From Aliiroseovarius sp. S1339 (GTDB taxonomy: Bacteria > Pseudomonadota > Alphaproteobacteria > Rhodobacterales > Rhodobacteraceae), in the NCBI RefSeq assembly GCF_023195695.1, contig NZ_JALPQG010000004.1, positions 124,001 through 188,000 on the forward strand: a stretch of 64,000 nucleotides of DNA, written 5' to 3'. The notes beneath the pieces are model-generated. The model did no database searches and was not told the DNA's origin. It saw only the letters and a program-made list of their open reading frames with translations. Each line of letters begins with the position of its first letter. The stretch's first letter is position 1. Below are positions 17,344 to 26,379 of the stretch, in pieces. The position numbers were made by a program, and so were the translations under genes.

Positions 17344-17859
17344 CTACGCAGCAGCAGGCGCGCGCGATTGCAGCACGTCGCTGATTTTCTTCTGCGCGGC
17401 CAACTCATCGCCACCACCAACAGCCGCGACCTCACGGGTCAGGCGTTCCAACGCGGCTTCATAAAGCTGACGTTCGGAATAGCTTTGCTCGCGCTGGTCA
17501 TCGGTGCGGTGCAGGTCGCGCACAACCTCGGCAATGGCGATCAGATCGCCCGAGTTGATCTTTTGCTCGTATTCCTGCGCACGGCGCGACCACATAGCGC
17601 GTTTAACCCGCGCCTTGCCCTTCATGGTTTTCATCGCGTCGGCCACTTCATCCGGGCTGGCCAGGTTACGCATTCCAACTTCGGTAGCCTTGTGTGTCGG
17701 AACCCGCAAAGTCATCTTGTCTTTTTCGAACGCAATGACGAACAGCTCTAGCGATATGCCGGCGACTTCCTGCTCTTCAATCGAAACGATTTTGCCCACC
17801 CCATGGGCGGGATAGACCACAAACTCATTCGGGCGGAAATCCAGCTTTTTCTTGCTCAT
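17344..17859 (-). CDS. carD: CarD/CdnL-family RNA polymerase-binding regulator
   Basis: A 171-residue protein. The N-terminal RNA-polymerase interaction domain begins FRPNEFVVYPAHGVGKIVSIEEQEV, the Tudor-like fold of CarD. The helical C-terminal domain (KARVKRAMWSRRAQEYEQKINSGDL) contains the conserved basic and tryptophan residues that contact promoter DNA. CarD stabilises open complexes, notably at rRNA promoters. ATG 17859 is 8 bp after an AAGGA site; the ATG three codons upstream lies too close to it. It lies downstream of fdxA in a leftward block, with a 297-bp gap that probably contains its own promoter. Confidence 0.93.
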   Translation of the reverse strand: MSKKKLDFRPNEFVVYPAHGVGKIVSIEEQEVAGISLELFVIAFEKDKMTLRVPTHKATEVGMRNLASPDEVADAMKTMKGKARVKRAMWSRRAQEYEQKINSGDLIAIAEVVRDLHRTDDQREQSYSERQLYEAALERLTREVAAVGGGDELAAQKKISDVLQSRAPAAA

Positions 17860-18030
17860 ACGACGCATCCTTCGCGTAACTGTTAAATTCTATTGTTGGA
17901 CTGCGCAATTTTGACCGCGCGACAAAAAACCGAAGGGTACGAACATACCCGTCGGCTGACTGTCATCTTTCGGTCCGTTCCACCGTTTTTGGTGATGCTT
18001 GCCCCAACAAATTCGAACCTACCATAGCAT

Positions 18031-18060
18031 AAAAAAAGACCCCGCGAAAGCGCTGCGGCG
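18031..18060 (-). terminator. Likely terminator of the fdxA transcript
   Basis: On the minus strand a GC-rich imperfect hairpin (CCGC...GCGG) is followed by a run of seven T's (A-run 18031-18037 on the plus strand), about 100 bp after fdxA. Confidence 0.5.
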
Positions 18061-18103
18061 CGGCGAGCATCATTTTCTCTTTTAATTCCGTATCTTAGCG
18101 TAC

Positions 18104-18116
18104 TGACCGGCGGTCA
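18104..18116. promoter_or_regulatory. Perfect 13-bp palindrome between fdxA and carD
   Basis: TGACCGGCGGTCA is an inverted repeat of TGACCG around a central G. TetR-family operators often have this form. It lies 245 bp upstream of carD and 41 bp beyond the fdxA stop, with no regulator gene adjacent. Confidence 0.3.
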
Positions 18117-18156
18117 AATAACACATGAATTCAGACGGTTTTGCGGGTTTTTCGAA

Positions 18157-18492
18157 TCACTGTTCTGCAGGCGCTTCCGAGAAGTATTTCTGCATCTTAC
18201 CCTCTTCCCCGTCACGCTCTTCTGCGTCGGGCATGGGGTCTTTACGCTCGATAATGACCGGCCAAAGTTCCGAGTATTTGCGATTAAACTCGACCCAGCT
18301 TTCGGTGCCCGGTTCGGTGTCGGCGCGGATAGCATCGGCCGGACATTCGGGTTCGCACACGCCGCAGTCAATGCATTCATCAGGATGAATCACCAGCATA
18401 TTCTCGCCTTCGTAGAAACAATCTACGGGGCAAACTTCGACACAGTCGGTGTATTTGCAGGCAATACAATTGTCTAAGACGACATAGGTCAT
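18157..18492 (-). CDS. fdxA: Seven-iron ferredoxin FdxA
   Basis: A 111-residue ferredoxin with one 3Fe-4S and one 4Fe-4S cluster. Cysteines at 9, 12, 17 and 21 ([17 protein letters not shown]) and at 40, 43, 46 and 50 ([12 protein letters not shown]) follow the Azotobacter FdI arrangement. The acidic C-terminal extension ([20 protein letters not shown]) is typical of alphaproteobacterial FdxA. It carries low-potential electrons in the cytoplasm; the partner is unknown. ATG 18492 has GAGG upstream. It lies 49 bp after the S4 protein gene. Confidence 0.96.
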   Translation of the reverse strand: MTYVVLDNCIACKYTDCVEVCPVDCFYEGENMLVIHPDECIDCGVCEPECPADAIRADTEPGTESWVEFNRKYSELWPVIIERKDPMPDAEERDGEEGKMQKYFSEAPAEQ

Positions 18493-18541
18493 GATGACAC
18501 CTCACTTTGGCTTACCGACCCCAATATTGCAGCCAGCGCGA

Positions 18542-18970
18542 TCATTCAAGGTATCGCTTGCGCGAAAGGTCCAAGCTGCGACGATCTTTCTTGGTCGGGC
18601 GCCCTTTGCGGTCATGTTTTGACCCGGACGCCACAGGATCCGGAACGGCGTTCTTACGAGTATCTGGCGGATCAAGGTCGTCATACAGCGCCTGCGCCTC
18701 GGTGGCCGGGCCGCGCCGTGTGGACAGAGTTTGAATGCGGATTACCCGCACCTCGCGGCCTTGCGGGAAGGTCAGCACATCGCCAGCCCCAACATTGAAA
18801 GACGGTTTTGACACCTTGTCGCTGTTCACCCGCAGATGACCCGCCGAGATCAGCTTGGTCGCCAACCCCCGCGTCTTGAAAAACCGCGCGTGCCAAAGCC
18901 ACTTGTCGGCCCGCATCTTCGGACCGTTCGAAGGGGCGGCATCACCGCCCCCTGAGTTGTCGGCCTTCAC
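18542..18970 (-). CDS. S4-domain RNA-binding protein (Hsp15/HslR-like)
   Basis: A protein of about 142 residues with an S4 RNA-binding domain: MRADKWLWHARFFKTRGLATKLISAGHLRVN at about residues 19-49. Hsp15-type proteins bind stalled 50S subunits carrying nascent tRNA. The C-terminus is very basic (DRKGRPTKKDRRSLDLSRKRY). The start is uncertain: GTG 18970 or TTG 18973 directly abut the stop of the helicase gene, while an internal ATG gives the bare S4 domain. Tight packing indicates cotranscription and translational coupling with the helicase. Confidence 0.87.
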   Translation of the reverse strand: MKADNSGGGDAAPSNGPKMRADKWLWHARFFKTRGLATKLISAGHLRVNSDKVSKPSFNVGAGDVLTFPQGREVRVIRIQTLSTRRGPATEAQALYDDLDPPDTRKNAVPDPVASGSKHDRKGRPTKKDRRSLDLSRKRYLE

Positions 18971-18973
18971 CAA

Positions 18974-21886
18974 TCAGTTCTTTTCCTTCAGCGCCAAAAG
19001 GGCTGCGAAAGGGTTGTCAGGGTCGATGGCTTTTTCTTTGCGCGGACCAGACTGATAGCTTTTGGGCTTGTTGTCCTGCGGCCCTTTGCGCGGACCACCA
19101 CGGCCCGGCTTGCCGCCTGGCTTACCGCCGGGTTTACCACTTGGCTTGCCGCCTTGTTTGCCACGCGGACGGTCACCTTGGGCACGGTCGCCCTGCGGTT
19201 TGCCACCACGTGCGCGCGCAAAACCACCCCATTTGAAGGTATAAAACACCTCCATCTCGGGCCCCTCGGCCACTCCCGCGTCGGGAGCAGTTTCTGGCGC
19301 GGCGTCTTCTGTGGGCACTTCTGTCGGCGTCTCAATGGGCGCTTCGGTTGGGGCTTCAACTGGTGTTTCGGTGGGTGCCTCAACGGGTACTTCAGCGGGA
19401 GCTTCGACGGGCATTTCAGTCGGCGTCTCGCTGGGCGTTTCGGCAGGCGGATCACCGGCAGCCTTCACGTCAGCAACCCCTTCTGTGGGCGCTTTCACCT
19501 TCACGCGCTCAGCCTTCTCGGCCTTATACCCGAGCCCTTGCATCAGATCGGCAAACTGCTCCAGCGTCATGCCGGTGATCGACAACATGTCGGCTTTCGT
19601 CTCAAAGCCGCCACGGCTGTCTTCAGCGCGCAATTGGTCAGCCAGACGTTCCAGCATGTCGATCCGGATCGCGCGTGCGCCTGCCGGGCGATAACCCGCC
19701 AGCAGGTAGGCGTTGGGGTCGATGCCGTCGATGGCGGGAATTGTCACCAAGCCGGGAGGGGGTGATTCCGGAAACTCGGACAATCCTTTGAACAGGCTGT
19801 CCAGCACCAGACGCAGACGCGTCGGCGCGGGTTTCAGCAACAAGGGCATGAAAATCGTGAACTGGCCGAACCGGACGCCATGCTTGCGCAATGCCGCGCG
19901 GGCGTCCTGATCCAGATCCTTGACCTCTTGCGCCACCTGATCGCGGGGAATGATCCCGAGTGCCTCGATCATGCGGAAGCCAAAGCCACGGGCCAGGCCG
20001 GTCAGCGTCTCGTCCCTCTCGATGGTGGTCAGCGGCTCGAACAGCGCCTGTACCTTGCGGTCAATGAAATGCTGCAACCGGCGTGCGACCTTCTCGGACA
20101 CATCAGTGCCAGCCTCGTCATCGACGAAGGCTTGCACACGCGGCTTCAACATCTCGTCGCCCTTGACCAGCTTACCAACCGCCAACTCGCCCCACATCAG
20201 GCCACCCTGCTCGGTGAAATCAAGCTCGGTATCGGGCGCGTTATAGAAACGGTCCGCACGCAGGTGGAATTCGGGCGCGAGCGCCTTCATGCTGGCCGCG
20301 CGGAGGGTTTTCGCCTCTTCCGGGCTTTGGGCGGTGTCCTGACTAAACTGGAACCCCTCCAGTCGACCAACAAATTGGCCTTCGACCGTCACTTCACCTT
20401 TGTCATTCACGTCAGCCACGAGGCTCTCCTTCTGTTTCAACCGCCGCAACAAGACAGATGTCCGCCGGTCAACAAATCTTTTGGTCAAAGCGTTGTGTAA
20501 CGCATCCGACAGGCGATCTTCTACAGCACGCGCTTCGCCGCGCCAATGGGCAACATCATCCAGCCAATCGCGTCGTTGTGCAACATATGTCCATGTGCGA
20601 ATATATGCCAACCGTTTGGAAAGCGTGTCGATATCGCCTTCGGTGCGGTCAATCCGTTTCACTTGCCGGGCAAACCAGTCTTCGCGCACGCGCCCATGTT
20701 GGTGTATGTCGCAAAAAAGGCTGGTGATCAGACCGGCGTGTTCTGCATGGCTGATGCCACGAAAATCAGGCAGGCGGCAGGTGTCCCACAAAAGCCCGAC
20801 AGAGCGCCCATCGGTGGCCCGCGCGGCGACCTCGGCGTCCTCGGCTAGCATCTTCAGGGCAACCACATCGTCCGCGTCCCGCGCCCTTGTCAGCCAGCTA
20901 TTGGTGGTGGGCAATTCGAGTGAGCGGATAAGTGCCTGCACATTGCCAAAAACCAGATCGCCGTTGCGCCAACACAGCTTGCGGATCGGTGTGAAGGAAT
21001 GCGAGGTGATGGCGTCGGCCATCTCATCGGACAGCGGCGCGGCCTCGCCCGTCACTCCGAACGAGCCATGTTTCATATAGCGCCCTGCCCGTCCGGCGAT
21101 CTGCGCCAGCTCATTCGGCGCCAATTGCCGCATCCGGTGGCCGTCAAACTTGGACAGGGCCGAAAACGCCACATGATCGATATCAAGGTTCAGACCCATC
21201 CCGATGGCATCCGTGGCGATCAGGTAGTCGACCTCGCCGTTCTGATACATCTCGACCTGTGCGTTGCGCGTGCGGGGCGACAGCGCGCCCATGACGACAG
21301 CCACGCCCCCTTTTTGGCGGCGCATCAGTTCAGCGATGGCGTAGAGGTTATCGACCGAGAACCCCACGATCGCCGAGCGCCCCGGCATGCGGCTGAGTTT
21401 CTTCGAGCCGGAATGCACCAGTTCCGAGAACCGCTCGCGATTGAGGAACTGCACCTCGGGCACCAAACCCGCAATGGCGCTGCGCATCGTGTCGGACCCC
21501 ATGAACAGCGTTTCCTGCGTGCCGCGCATGTGCAGCAGGCGGTCGGTGAACACATGGCCGCGTTCCGGGTCTGCACAAAGCTGGATTTCGTCGATGGCGA
21601 CAAATTCCGCCCCGACGCCCAGCGGCATCGCCTCGACCGTGGCAACCCAGTATTGCGCGCGTTCGGGCACGATGCGTTCTTCGCCGGTGACCAGCGCGAC
21701 CGCATTGGGACCACGAAGGGCCACCAGCTTGTCATACACCTCGCGTGCCAGAAGGCGCAGCGGCAGGCCGATGACGCCGCTGCGATAGCCCAGCATCCGA
21801 TCTAAAGCATAGTGGGTTTTGCCGGTGTTGGTCGGGCCAAGCACGGCAGTGATCCGCGGGCCACCCCGCGCGCTGTCCGAGACCAT
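18974..21886 (-). CDS. Suv3-like superfamily 2 RNA helicase
   Basis: A 970-residue helicase related to mitochondrial Suv3, which unwinds RNA for degradation. Walker A is GPTNTGKTHYA (residues 17-27), the DEIQ box follows near residue 100, and motif VI is QIAGRAGRYMKHG near residue 275. The tail has imperfect PTE/PVEAP repeats (about residues 810-860) and a glycine-, lysine- and arginine-rich region (GKPGGKPGGKPGRGG) likely to bind RNA. ATG 21886 follows GAAGGG; fifteen further in-frame codons upstream are not used. The S4 gene starts immediately after its stop. The family assignment is firm, but the bacterial role is inferred. Confidence 0.88.
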   Translation of the reverse strand: MVSDSARGGPRITAVLGPTNTGKTHYALDRMLGYRSGVIGLPLRLLAREVYDKLVALRGPNAVALVTGEERIVPERAQYWVATVEAMPLGVGAEFVAIDEIQLCADPERGHVFTDRLLHMRGTQETLFMGSDTMRSAIAGLVPEVQFLNRERFSELVHSGSKKLSRMPGRSAIVGFSVDNLYAIAELMRRQKGGVAVVMGALSPRTRNAQVEMYQNGEVDYLIATDAIGMGLNLDIDHVAFSALSKFDGHRMRQLAPNELAQIAGRAGRYMKHGSFGVTGEAAPLSDEMADAITSHSFTPIRKLCWRNGDLVFGNVQALIRSLELPTTNSWLTRARDADDVVALKMLAEDAEVAARATDGRSVGLLWDTCRLPDFRGISHAEHAGLITSLFCDIHQHGRVREDWFARQVKRIDRTEGDIDTLSKRLAYIRTWTYVAQRRDWLDDVAHWRGEARAVEDRLSDALHNALTKRFVDRRTSVLLRRLKQKESLVADVNDKGEVTVEGQFVGRLEGFQFSQDTAQSPEEAKTLRAASMKALAPEFHLRADRFYNAPDTELDFTEQGGLMWGELAVGKLVKGDEMLKPRVQAFVDDEAGTDVSEKVARRLQHFIDRKVQALFEPLTTIERDETLTGLARGFGFRMIEALGIIPRDQVAQEVKDLDQDARAALRKHGVRFGQFTIFMPLLLKPAPTRLRLVLDSLFKGLSEFPESPPPGLVTIPAIDGIDPNAYLLAGYRPAGARAIRIDMLERLADQLRAEDSRGGFETKADMLSITGMTLEQFADLMQGLGYKAEKAERVKVKAPTEGVADVKAAGDPPAETPSETPTEMPVEAPAEVPVEAPTETPVEAPTEAPIETPTEVPTEDAAPETAPDAGVAEGPEMEVFYTFKWGGFARARGGKPQGDRAQGDRPRGKQGGKPSGKPGGKPGGKPGRGGPRKGPQDNKPKSYQSGPRKEKAIDPDNPFAALLALKEKN
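19311..19448 (-). repeat. Imperfect repeats encoding PTE/PVEAP units
   Basis: Degenerate 12- to 24-bp units inside the helicase gene encode alternating proline, threonine or valine, and glutamate (ETPTEMPVEAPAEVPVEAP and so on). This low-complexity spacer separates the helicase core from the basic tail and is likely length-variable between strains. Confidence 0.75.
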
Positions 21887-21940
21887 GTTCTGCCCTTCTC
21901 GTCGGTAACCCGTAGGCGCGCCTACGCGCAAACTTCTTGG

Positions 21941-22546
21941 TCAGATATCCCGCCCCTCGACGGTTTCAAGGCGCTGGACGGCTTCTTTTACGCGGGGACT
22001 TCGGGGATGTATAGCAAGCGCATGGCGATAGGCGTCCAGCGCTCCTTTTTGGTCGCCAAGCTCTTCCAAAATGATGCCCAGACCCGACAAGGCCCCGAAA
22101 TGGCGCGGCTCTAGGGTTAGCACGCGGGCGATGTCGTTGACTGACAACCCCAGCCGTCCCGACAGGAAAAATGCTGTCGCACGCGCATTCCATCCTTCGG
22201 CAAAATCGGGCGCGTGATCTGTCAGCGCGGTCAGATGTTCGATCGCCGCCTCGAAATCTCCGGCGTCCATGGCCTTGCGCCCACGCTCAAGCAACATATC
22301 AAACGTGTCCGAGCCAGACCGTGACCAGAGATCCCAGATTTCATCCTCAAGCGCCTGCCAATTGCTGTCATCCGCCTCGGCCAGCAAAGTGAACAGATGA
22401 TCCAGATCGCCTGACGGCGCAACTGGTGCGGATGTGGTGTTTTGCGATGGCTCGCCCGATTGCGAATTGACCTGCGCGGCCACTGCGCCCGGCATGGCAA
22501 CGGTCATGTGTAAAACCAAAGCGGGGATGAGGAACAGTCGCGACAT
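21941..22546 (-). CDS. Exported TPR-repeat protein
   Basis: A 201-residue protein with a signal peptide (residues 1-24, ending GAVAA) and tetratricopeptide repeats. GRKAMDAGDFEAAIEHLTALTDHAPDF and two further 34-residue units (AEGWNARATAFFLSGRLGLSVNDIARVLTLEP; ALSGLGIILEELGDQKGALDAYRHALAIHP) end the chain. It is probably a periplasmic scaffold whose partner is unknown. ATG 22546 gives the signal peptide. It precedes the helicase gene by 54 bp on the same strand and may share its transcript. Confidence 0.85.
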   Translation of the reverse strand: MSRLFLIPALVLHMTVAMPGAVAAQVNSQSGEPSQNTTSAPVAPSGDLDHLFTLLAEADDSNWQALEDEIWDLWSRSGSDTFDMLLERGRKAMDAGDFEAAIEHLTALTDHAPDFAEGWNARATAFFLSGRLGLSVNDIARVLTLEPRHFGALSGLGIILEELGDQKGALDAYRHALAIHPRSPRVKEAVQRLETVEGRDI

Positions 22547-22730
22547 ATCGTATGCTACGCGCAAGATCACGAATGAAACAAACACAAACCCGTGTATCCG
22601 GCGAATTACCGCGCCTTGTTCGTGTTCCCATGCGTCACTTCAACGAAAAGCGATTTACGCCCGCTTCAACACTGCGTTAGCATCCCCGTGATAATGACGC
22701 CCAGACCGGGCAGCAAACGGAGGATAGCAC

Positions 22731-23021
22731 GTGAGTGACGTGATCAATGCGGCAGTGACCGCTCTGAACGAAAAAATCGAAGGTGGCTTTGACGGCGGCA
22801 CAGCGAAATTTGTGCTTAACGGCGAAGGCGCGATCATGGTCGATGGCGACGGCGCGCGTGCTGGTGATGAAGAGGCCGATGTGACCCTGACGGCAGATGC
22901 CGATGTCTTTCAGGACATGCTGTCAGGCGCTGTGAACCCGACCACCGCCTTCATGACTGGCAAACTGTCGGTTGACGGCAATATGGGTCTGGCGATGCAA
23001 CTTGGCGCGGCGCTGGGTTAA
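22731..23021 (+). CDS. SCP2-type sterol-carrier-domain protein
   Basis: A 96-residue protein consisting of one SCP2 lipid-transfer domain: AKFVLNGEGAIMVDGDGA, then ADVTLTADADVFQDMLSGAVNPTTAFMTGKLSVDGNMGLAMQLG. It presumably binds lipid or acyl ligands in the cytoplasm. The start is GTG 22731, preceded by a good GGAGG site, and ATG is not available in the right place. It lies 21 bp upstream of the alpha/beta hydrolase gene, so a shared operon in lipid handling is likely. Confidence 0.9.
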   Translation: MSDVINAAVTALNEKIEGGFDGGTAKFVLNGEGAIMVDGDGARAGDEEADVTLTADADVFQDMLSGAVNPTTAFMTGKLSVDGNMGLAMQLGAALG

Positions 23022-23042
23022 CGCTGAGCTACGAACAACACC

Positions 23043-24002
23043 ATGTCAGACGCCCCCCTGTTCAACGACATTGCAAAAGGTCCGCCCGGTGGGCGGGCGT
23101 TTTGGCGCATGGCATCAGATGGCGTGCGGGTGCGTTTGGCCCATTGGCCGCGTCAGGACGGATCGCCCAAGCGCGGCACCGCCCTGCTGTTGCCCGGTCG
23201 CACCGAATATGTTGAGAAATACGGCATCACCGCCGCCGAACTTGCAGCGCGTGGATTTGATACGCTGACGATTGATTGGCGTGGTCAGGGGTTGGCCGAC
23301 CGACCCGATGAAGATCGCGTCTTGGGACATGTGGGTCATTTTGACGAATACCAACTTGATCTGGCCGAAATGATGGGTTTGGCGGGCGACCTCGACCTGC
23401 CCCGCCCGTTCACGATGCTGGCCCATTCGATGGGCGGCTGCATTGGGCTTCGCGCGCTTCACAACGGGCTGGATGTAACTGGGGTCTGTTTCAGCGCACC
23501 GATGTGGGGCATCGTGTTGGCGAAATCCTTGCGCCCCGTCGCCTGGGGTTTTTCATGGGCGTTGCATAAAACACCGTGGAAACTGACCCTGTCTCCCGGC
23601 ACGGCACGGCAGACCTATGTATTGGCGGAAGGGTTTGCCGACAACATGTTGACCACAGATACAGATATGTGGGCGATGATGCAGGACCAAGCCAAAGCGC
23701 ATCCCGAACTGACCTTGGGCGGGCCCTCGGCTGGTTGGCTGTTCGCCGCACTGACCGAGATGCGCGATCTGGCTTGCATGTCAGCCCCCAATGTGCCCGC
23801 AATCACATGGTTGGGCAGCAACGAGCGGATTGTTGAGCCCGGCCCGATCCACGACCTGATGGCTCGGTGGCCCAATGGTCAGCTAAATATCGTCGACGGG
23901 CGCGAACATGAGGTTCTGATGGAAGACCCGGTTGTGCGCGGTCAGGTCTATGCCTCAATCGAACAGTTGGCCACAGGGCGCAAAACACCGTCGGCCGCCT
24001 GA
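23043..24002 (+). CDS. Alpha/beta hydrolase, lysophospholipase/monoglyceride-lipase type
   Basis: A 319-residue serine hydrolase. The nucleophile elbow AHSMGG is at about residues 123-128 and the oxyanion region LLLPGRTEYVEKYG is near residue 50. An acid (GSNERIVEPG) and histidine (GREHEVLMED) near the C-terminus complete the triad. The arrangement resembles PldB-like lysophospholipases. It is cytoplasmic, with no signal peptide. It follows the SCP2 gene by 21 bp on the same strand. The substrate is not determined by sequence. Confidence 0.87.
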   Translation: MSDAPLFNDIAKGPPGGRAFWRMASDGVRVRLAHWPRQDGSPKRGTALLLPGRTEYVEKYGITAAELAARGFDTLTIDWRGQGLADRPDEDRVLGHVGHFDEYQLDLAEMMGLAGDLDLPRPFTMLAHSMGGCIGLRALHNGLDVTGVCFSAPMWGIVLAKSLRPVAWGFSWALHKTPWKLTLSPGTARQTYVLAEGFADNMLTTDTDMWAMMQDQAKAHPELTLGGPSAGWLFAALTEMRDLACMSAPNVPAITWLGSNERIVEPGPIHDLMARWPNGQLNIVDGREHEVLMEDPVVRGQVYASIEQLATGRKTPSAA

Positions 24003-24046
24003 AGCAGTTGGCCCCACAGCAGGTCCAGACCGCTTTGTCAGATGTT

Positions 24047-25678
24047 CTAGGTGACCGTCCGGCTTTTCTTCATGGCTTGCAGATGCGCGACCAAAGCGCG
24101 GGTCGATCCGTCAAGATCAGCCCCGTCCGCAGCACCAGACACCACCGGTTCCAACGCCACGGCCAGTTCCTTGCCAAGCTCAACACCCCATTGATCAAAC
24201 GAATTGATGCCAAAGATGACCCCTTCAACAAACACGCGATGTTCATAAAGCGCGATGATCTGGCCCAACACTTCGGGCGTCAGCTTGGGATAGACCAGCG
24301 TGGTTGAAGGCCGGTTACCGGGAAACACCCGGTGGGCGGCTTGCCTTTCCAACTCGTCGCCCTCAAAATCTTTTGCAGCCATCATCTGGCGCGCCACATC
24401 GAGCGAGCGGCCCTGCATCAGCGCCTGAGACTGCGCCAGACAATTGGCCATCAAAAGCCGGTGTTGATGGTCAAGCTCGGGTTCATGACCAGCCGCTCCC
24501 ACCATGAATTCGCACGGAATAATGTCGGTGCCCTGATGGATCAACTGATAGAACGCATGCTGCCCGTTGGTGCCGGGTTCGCCCCAAACCACCGGGCCGG
24601 AGACCTCGTCCAGCGGGCTGCCATCCAGCGCAACGCGTTTGCCGTTGCTTTCCATCTCAAGCTGTTGAAGATAGGCTGGAAGGCGCGCAAGCCGTTGTTC
24701 ATACGGCAAAACGGCGCGGGTGGGATAGCCGCAAACCTGACGGTGCCAGATCCCGACAAGCGCCAACATCAACGGCATGTTATCGCGCCCCTGAGCACGG
24801 CAGAAATGGTCGTCCATGGCGCGCGCACCGGCCAACATCTGGTCGAACCGGTCCGGGCCAATGGCGATCATCAATGACAATCCAATCGGCCCCCACATCG
24901 AATAGCGCCCGCCGACCCAATCTTCGAACCCAAAGACCCGTTCGTCAGCGATACCCCATTTGGCGGTGTTATCCGTGTTGGACGACAAGGCGGCAAAATG
25001 CAGCCCCACAGCCGCTTGCCCAACCTCGCGCGCCAACCAGTCGCGCGCGGTGGTGGCGTTGGTCATTGTCTCGATGGTCGTGAAGGTTTTTGAGGCAACG
25101 ATCACCAGCGTCTCGGCCGGGTTCAAGCCAGCCAGAACATCCGCGATCTGCGCCCCATCGACATTCGACACGAAATGAACCCTCGGCCCGTCATGATAGG
25201 GCGACAACGCAAGCGCCGTCATCGCGGGCCCAAGGTCCGACCCGCCGATCCCGATATTCACCACGTCGCGGAACCGTCCGCCCCCCGGTGCCCGGATTTG
25301 TCCCGATCGCAGACGCGATGCAAAATCACGCATACGCGCAAGGGTCTCGTGCACCTCGGGGATCACATCGACGCCATCGACCTCAATCCGGGTGTCGCCC
25401 CCGGCCCTGAGCGCAACATGCAGCACCGCGCGGTCCTCGGTGACGTTGATCTTTTTGCCGGAAAACATGTCTGCGCGACGCGACGCGACCTGTGCCTCTT
25501 CTGCAATATCCATCAGAAGGGCCACGCCATCCTCGTCCAGCGCCGTTTTCGACCAATCGAACACCAGACCCAGCGCTTGGGTTGAAAACGCCCGTGCGCG
25601 ATCTTCATCAGCGAACAGGTCCGAGATGCAGCGCGTCTCAGTTGCCGTGCGATAGGCTTTCAAATCACTGAAATTCAT
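24047..25678 (-). CDS. pgi: Glucose-6-phosphate isomerase
   Basis: A 543-residue enzyme interconverting glucose 6-phosphate and fructose 6-phosphate. Family signatures are visible: [15 protein letters not shown] near residue 140, [13 protein letters not shown] near residue 200, the [16 protein letters not shown]-type segment (here [16 protein letters not shown]) near residue 255, and the C-terminal [16 protein letters not shown]. It is the last gene of zwf-pgl-pgi. With no phosphofructokinase in view, the operon suits Entner-Doudoroff sugar use with hexose-phosphate recycling. Confidence 0.97.
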   Translation of the reverse strand: MNFSDLKAYRTATETRCISDLFADEDRARAFSTQALGLVFDWSKTALDEDGVALLMDIAEEAQVASRRADMFSGKKINVTEDRAVLHVALRAGGDTRIEVDGVDVIPEVHETLARMRDFASRLRSGQIRAPGGGRFRDVVNIGIGGSDLGPAMTALALSPYHDGPRVHFVSNVDGAQIADVLAGLNPAETLVIVASKTFTTIETMTNATTARDWLAREVGQAAVGLHFAALSSNTDNTAKWGIADERVFGFEDWVGGRYSMWGPIGLSLMIAIGPDRFDQMLAGARAMDDHFCRAQGRDNMPLMLALVGIWHRQVCGYPTRAVLPYEQRLARLPAYLQQLEMESNGKRVALDGSPLDEVSGPVVWGEPGTNGQHAFYQLIHQGTDIIPCEFMVGAAGHEPELDHQHRLLMANCLAQSQALMQGRSLDVARQMMAAKDFEGDELERQAAHRVFPGNRPSTTLVYPKLTPEVLGQIIALYEHRVFVEGVIFGINSFDQWGVELGKELAVALEPVVSGAADGADLDGSTRALVAHLQAMKKSRTVT

Positions 25679-25704
25679 TGTATTCCCCGACTAGGTTGAT
25701 CCGT

Positions 25705-26379
25705 TCATGCGGCCCAATGAACCGTCATATCCGGCAGCACGGCTTTGACGGGCGCATCAAACGCGTCATCCGCCCTGATCGCCGCCGCTAGTGCGGCCCG
25801 TTTGCCTTCGCCCATGATCAGCAAATGCTTTGACATTGCGCCATTCAAAACCGGTGCGGTCAGCGTGATCCTTGGCTCATCCGCCCCCGGCGCGCGCATA
25901 GGCAGCAGCGCGGGCGCGTGCGATGACAGGCCTTCAGTCAGGCGATCTGCGCCGGGAAAAAGGCTTGCCGTATGCATGTCTTCGCCCATGCCCAACAACA
26001 CGACAGACAAGGGCATGGCCGCCTGAACCGCACCGGCAAGGGCGTCCAAACACTCCTCGGGCGTGTCAGTTCCACCATAAAGCGGGATCAGACACGCGGC
26101 GGCGGCCTTGTCGACCATCAGGCGTTTTTTCAACAGCGCGGTGTTTGATCGGGGGCTGTCTTCAGTCACCCAGCGTTCATCGGTCAACATCACGTCAACG
26201 CGCGCCCAGTCCAGATCGACAGCCGACAGCGCATCAAACACCGGCCCCGGCGAGGTGCCCCCGGGCACAGCCAAAGAGGCGCGGTCTTCATGCTCCAGCA
26301 TGGCCGACAGTTCCGACGCGATCTTGTCTGCCAGATCCAACATCATCATGTCGCGATCAGCGTATTCGACCAGTTTCAT
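25705..26379 (-). CDS. pgl: 6-phosphogluconolactonase
   Basis: A 224-residue enzyme hydrolysing 6-phosphogluconolactone to 6-phosphogluconate. Motifs include AVPGGTSPGPVFDAL near residue 38, MLTDERWV near residue 63 and LLGMGEDMHTASLFPGAD near residue 130, with the family's conserved GMGxDxHxASLFPG. Its ATG overlaps the zwf stop by four bases (ATGA), giving translational coupling. It stands 26 bp before pgi. Confidence 0.95.
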   Translation of the reverse strand: MKLVEYADRDMMMLDLADKIASELSAMLEHEDRASLAVPGGTSPGPVFDALSAVDLDWARVDVMLTDERWVTEDSPRSNTALLKKRLMVDKAAAACLIPLYGGTDTPEECLDALAGAVQAAMPLSVVLLGMGEDMHTASLFPGADRLTEGLSSHAPALLPMRAPGADEPRITLTAPVLNGAMSKHLLIMGEGKRAALAAAIRADDAFDAPVKAVLPDMTVHWAA

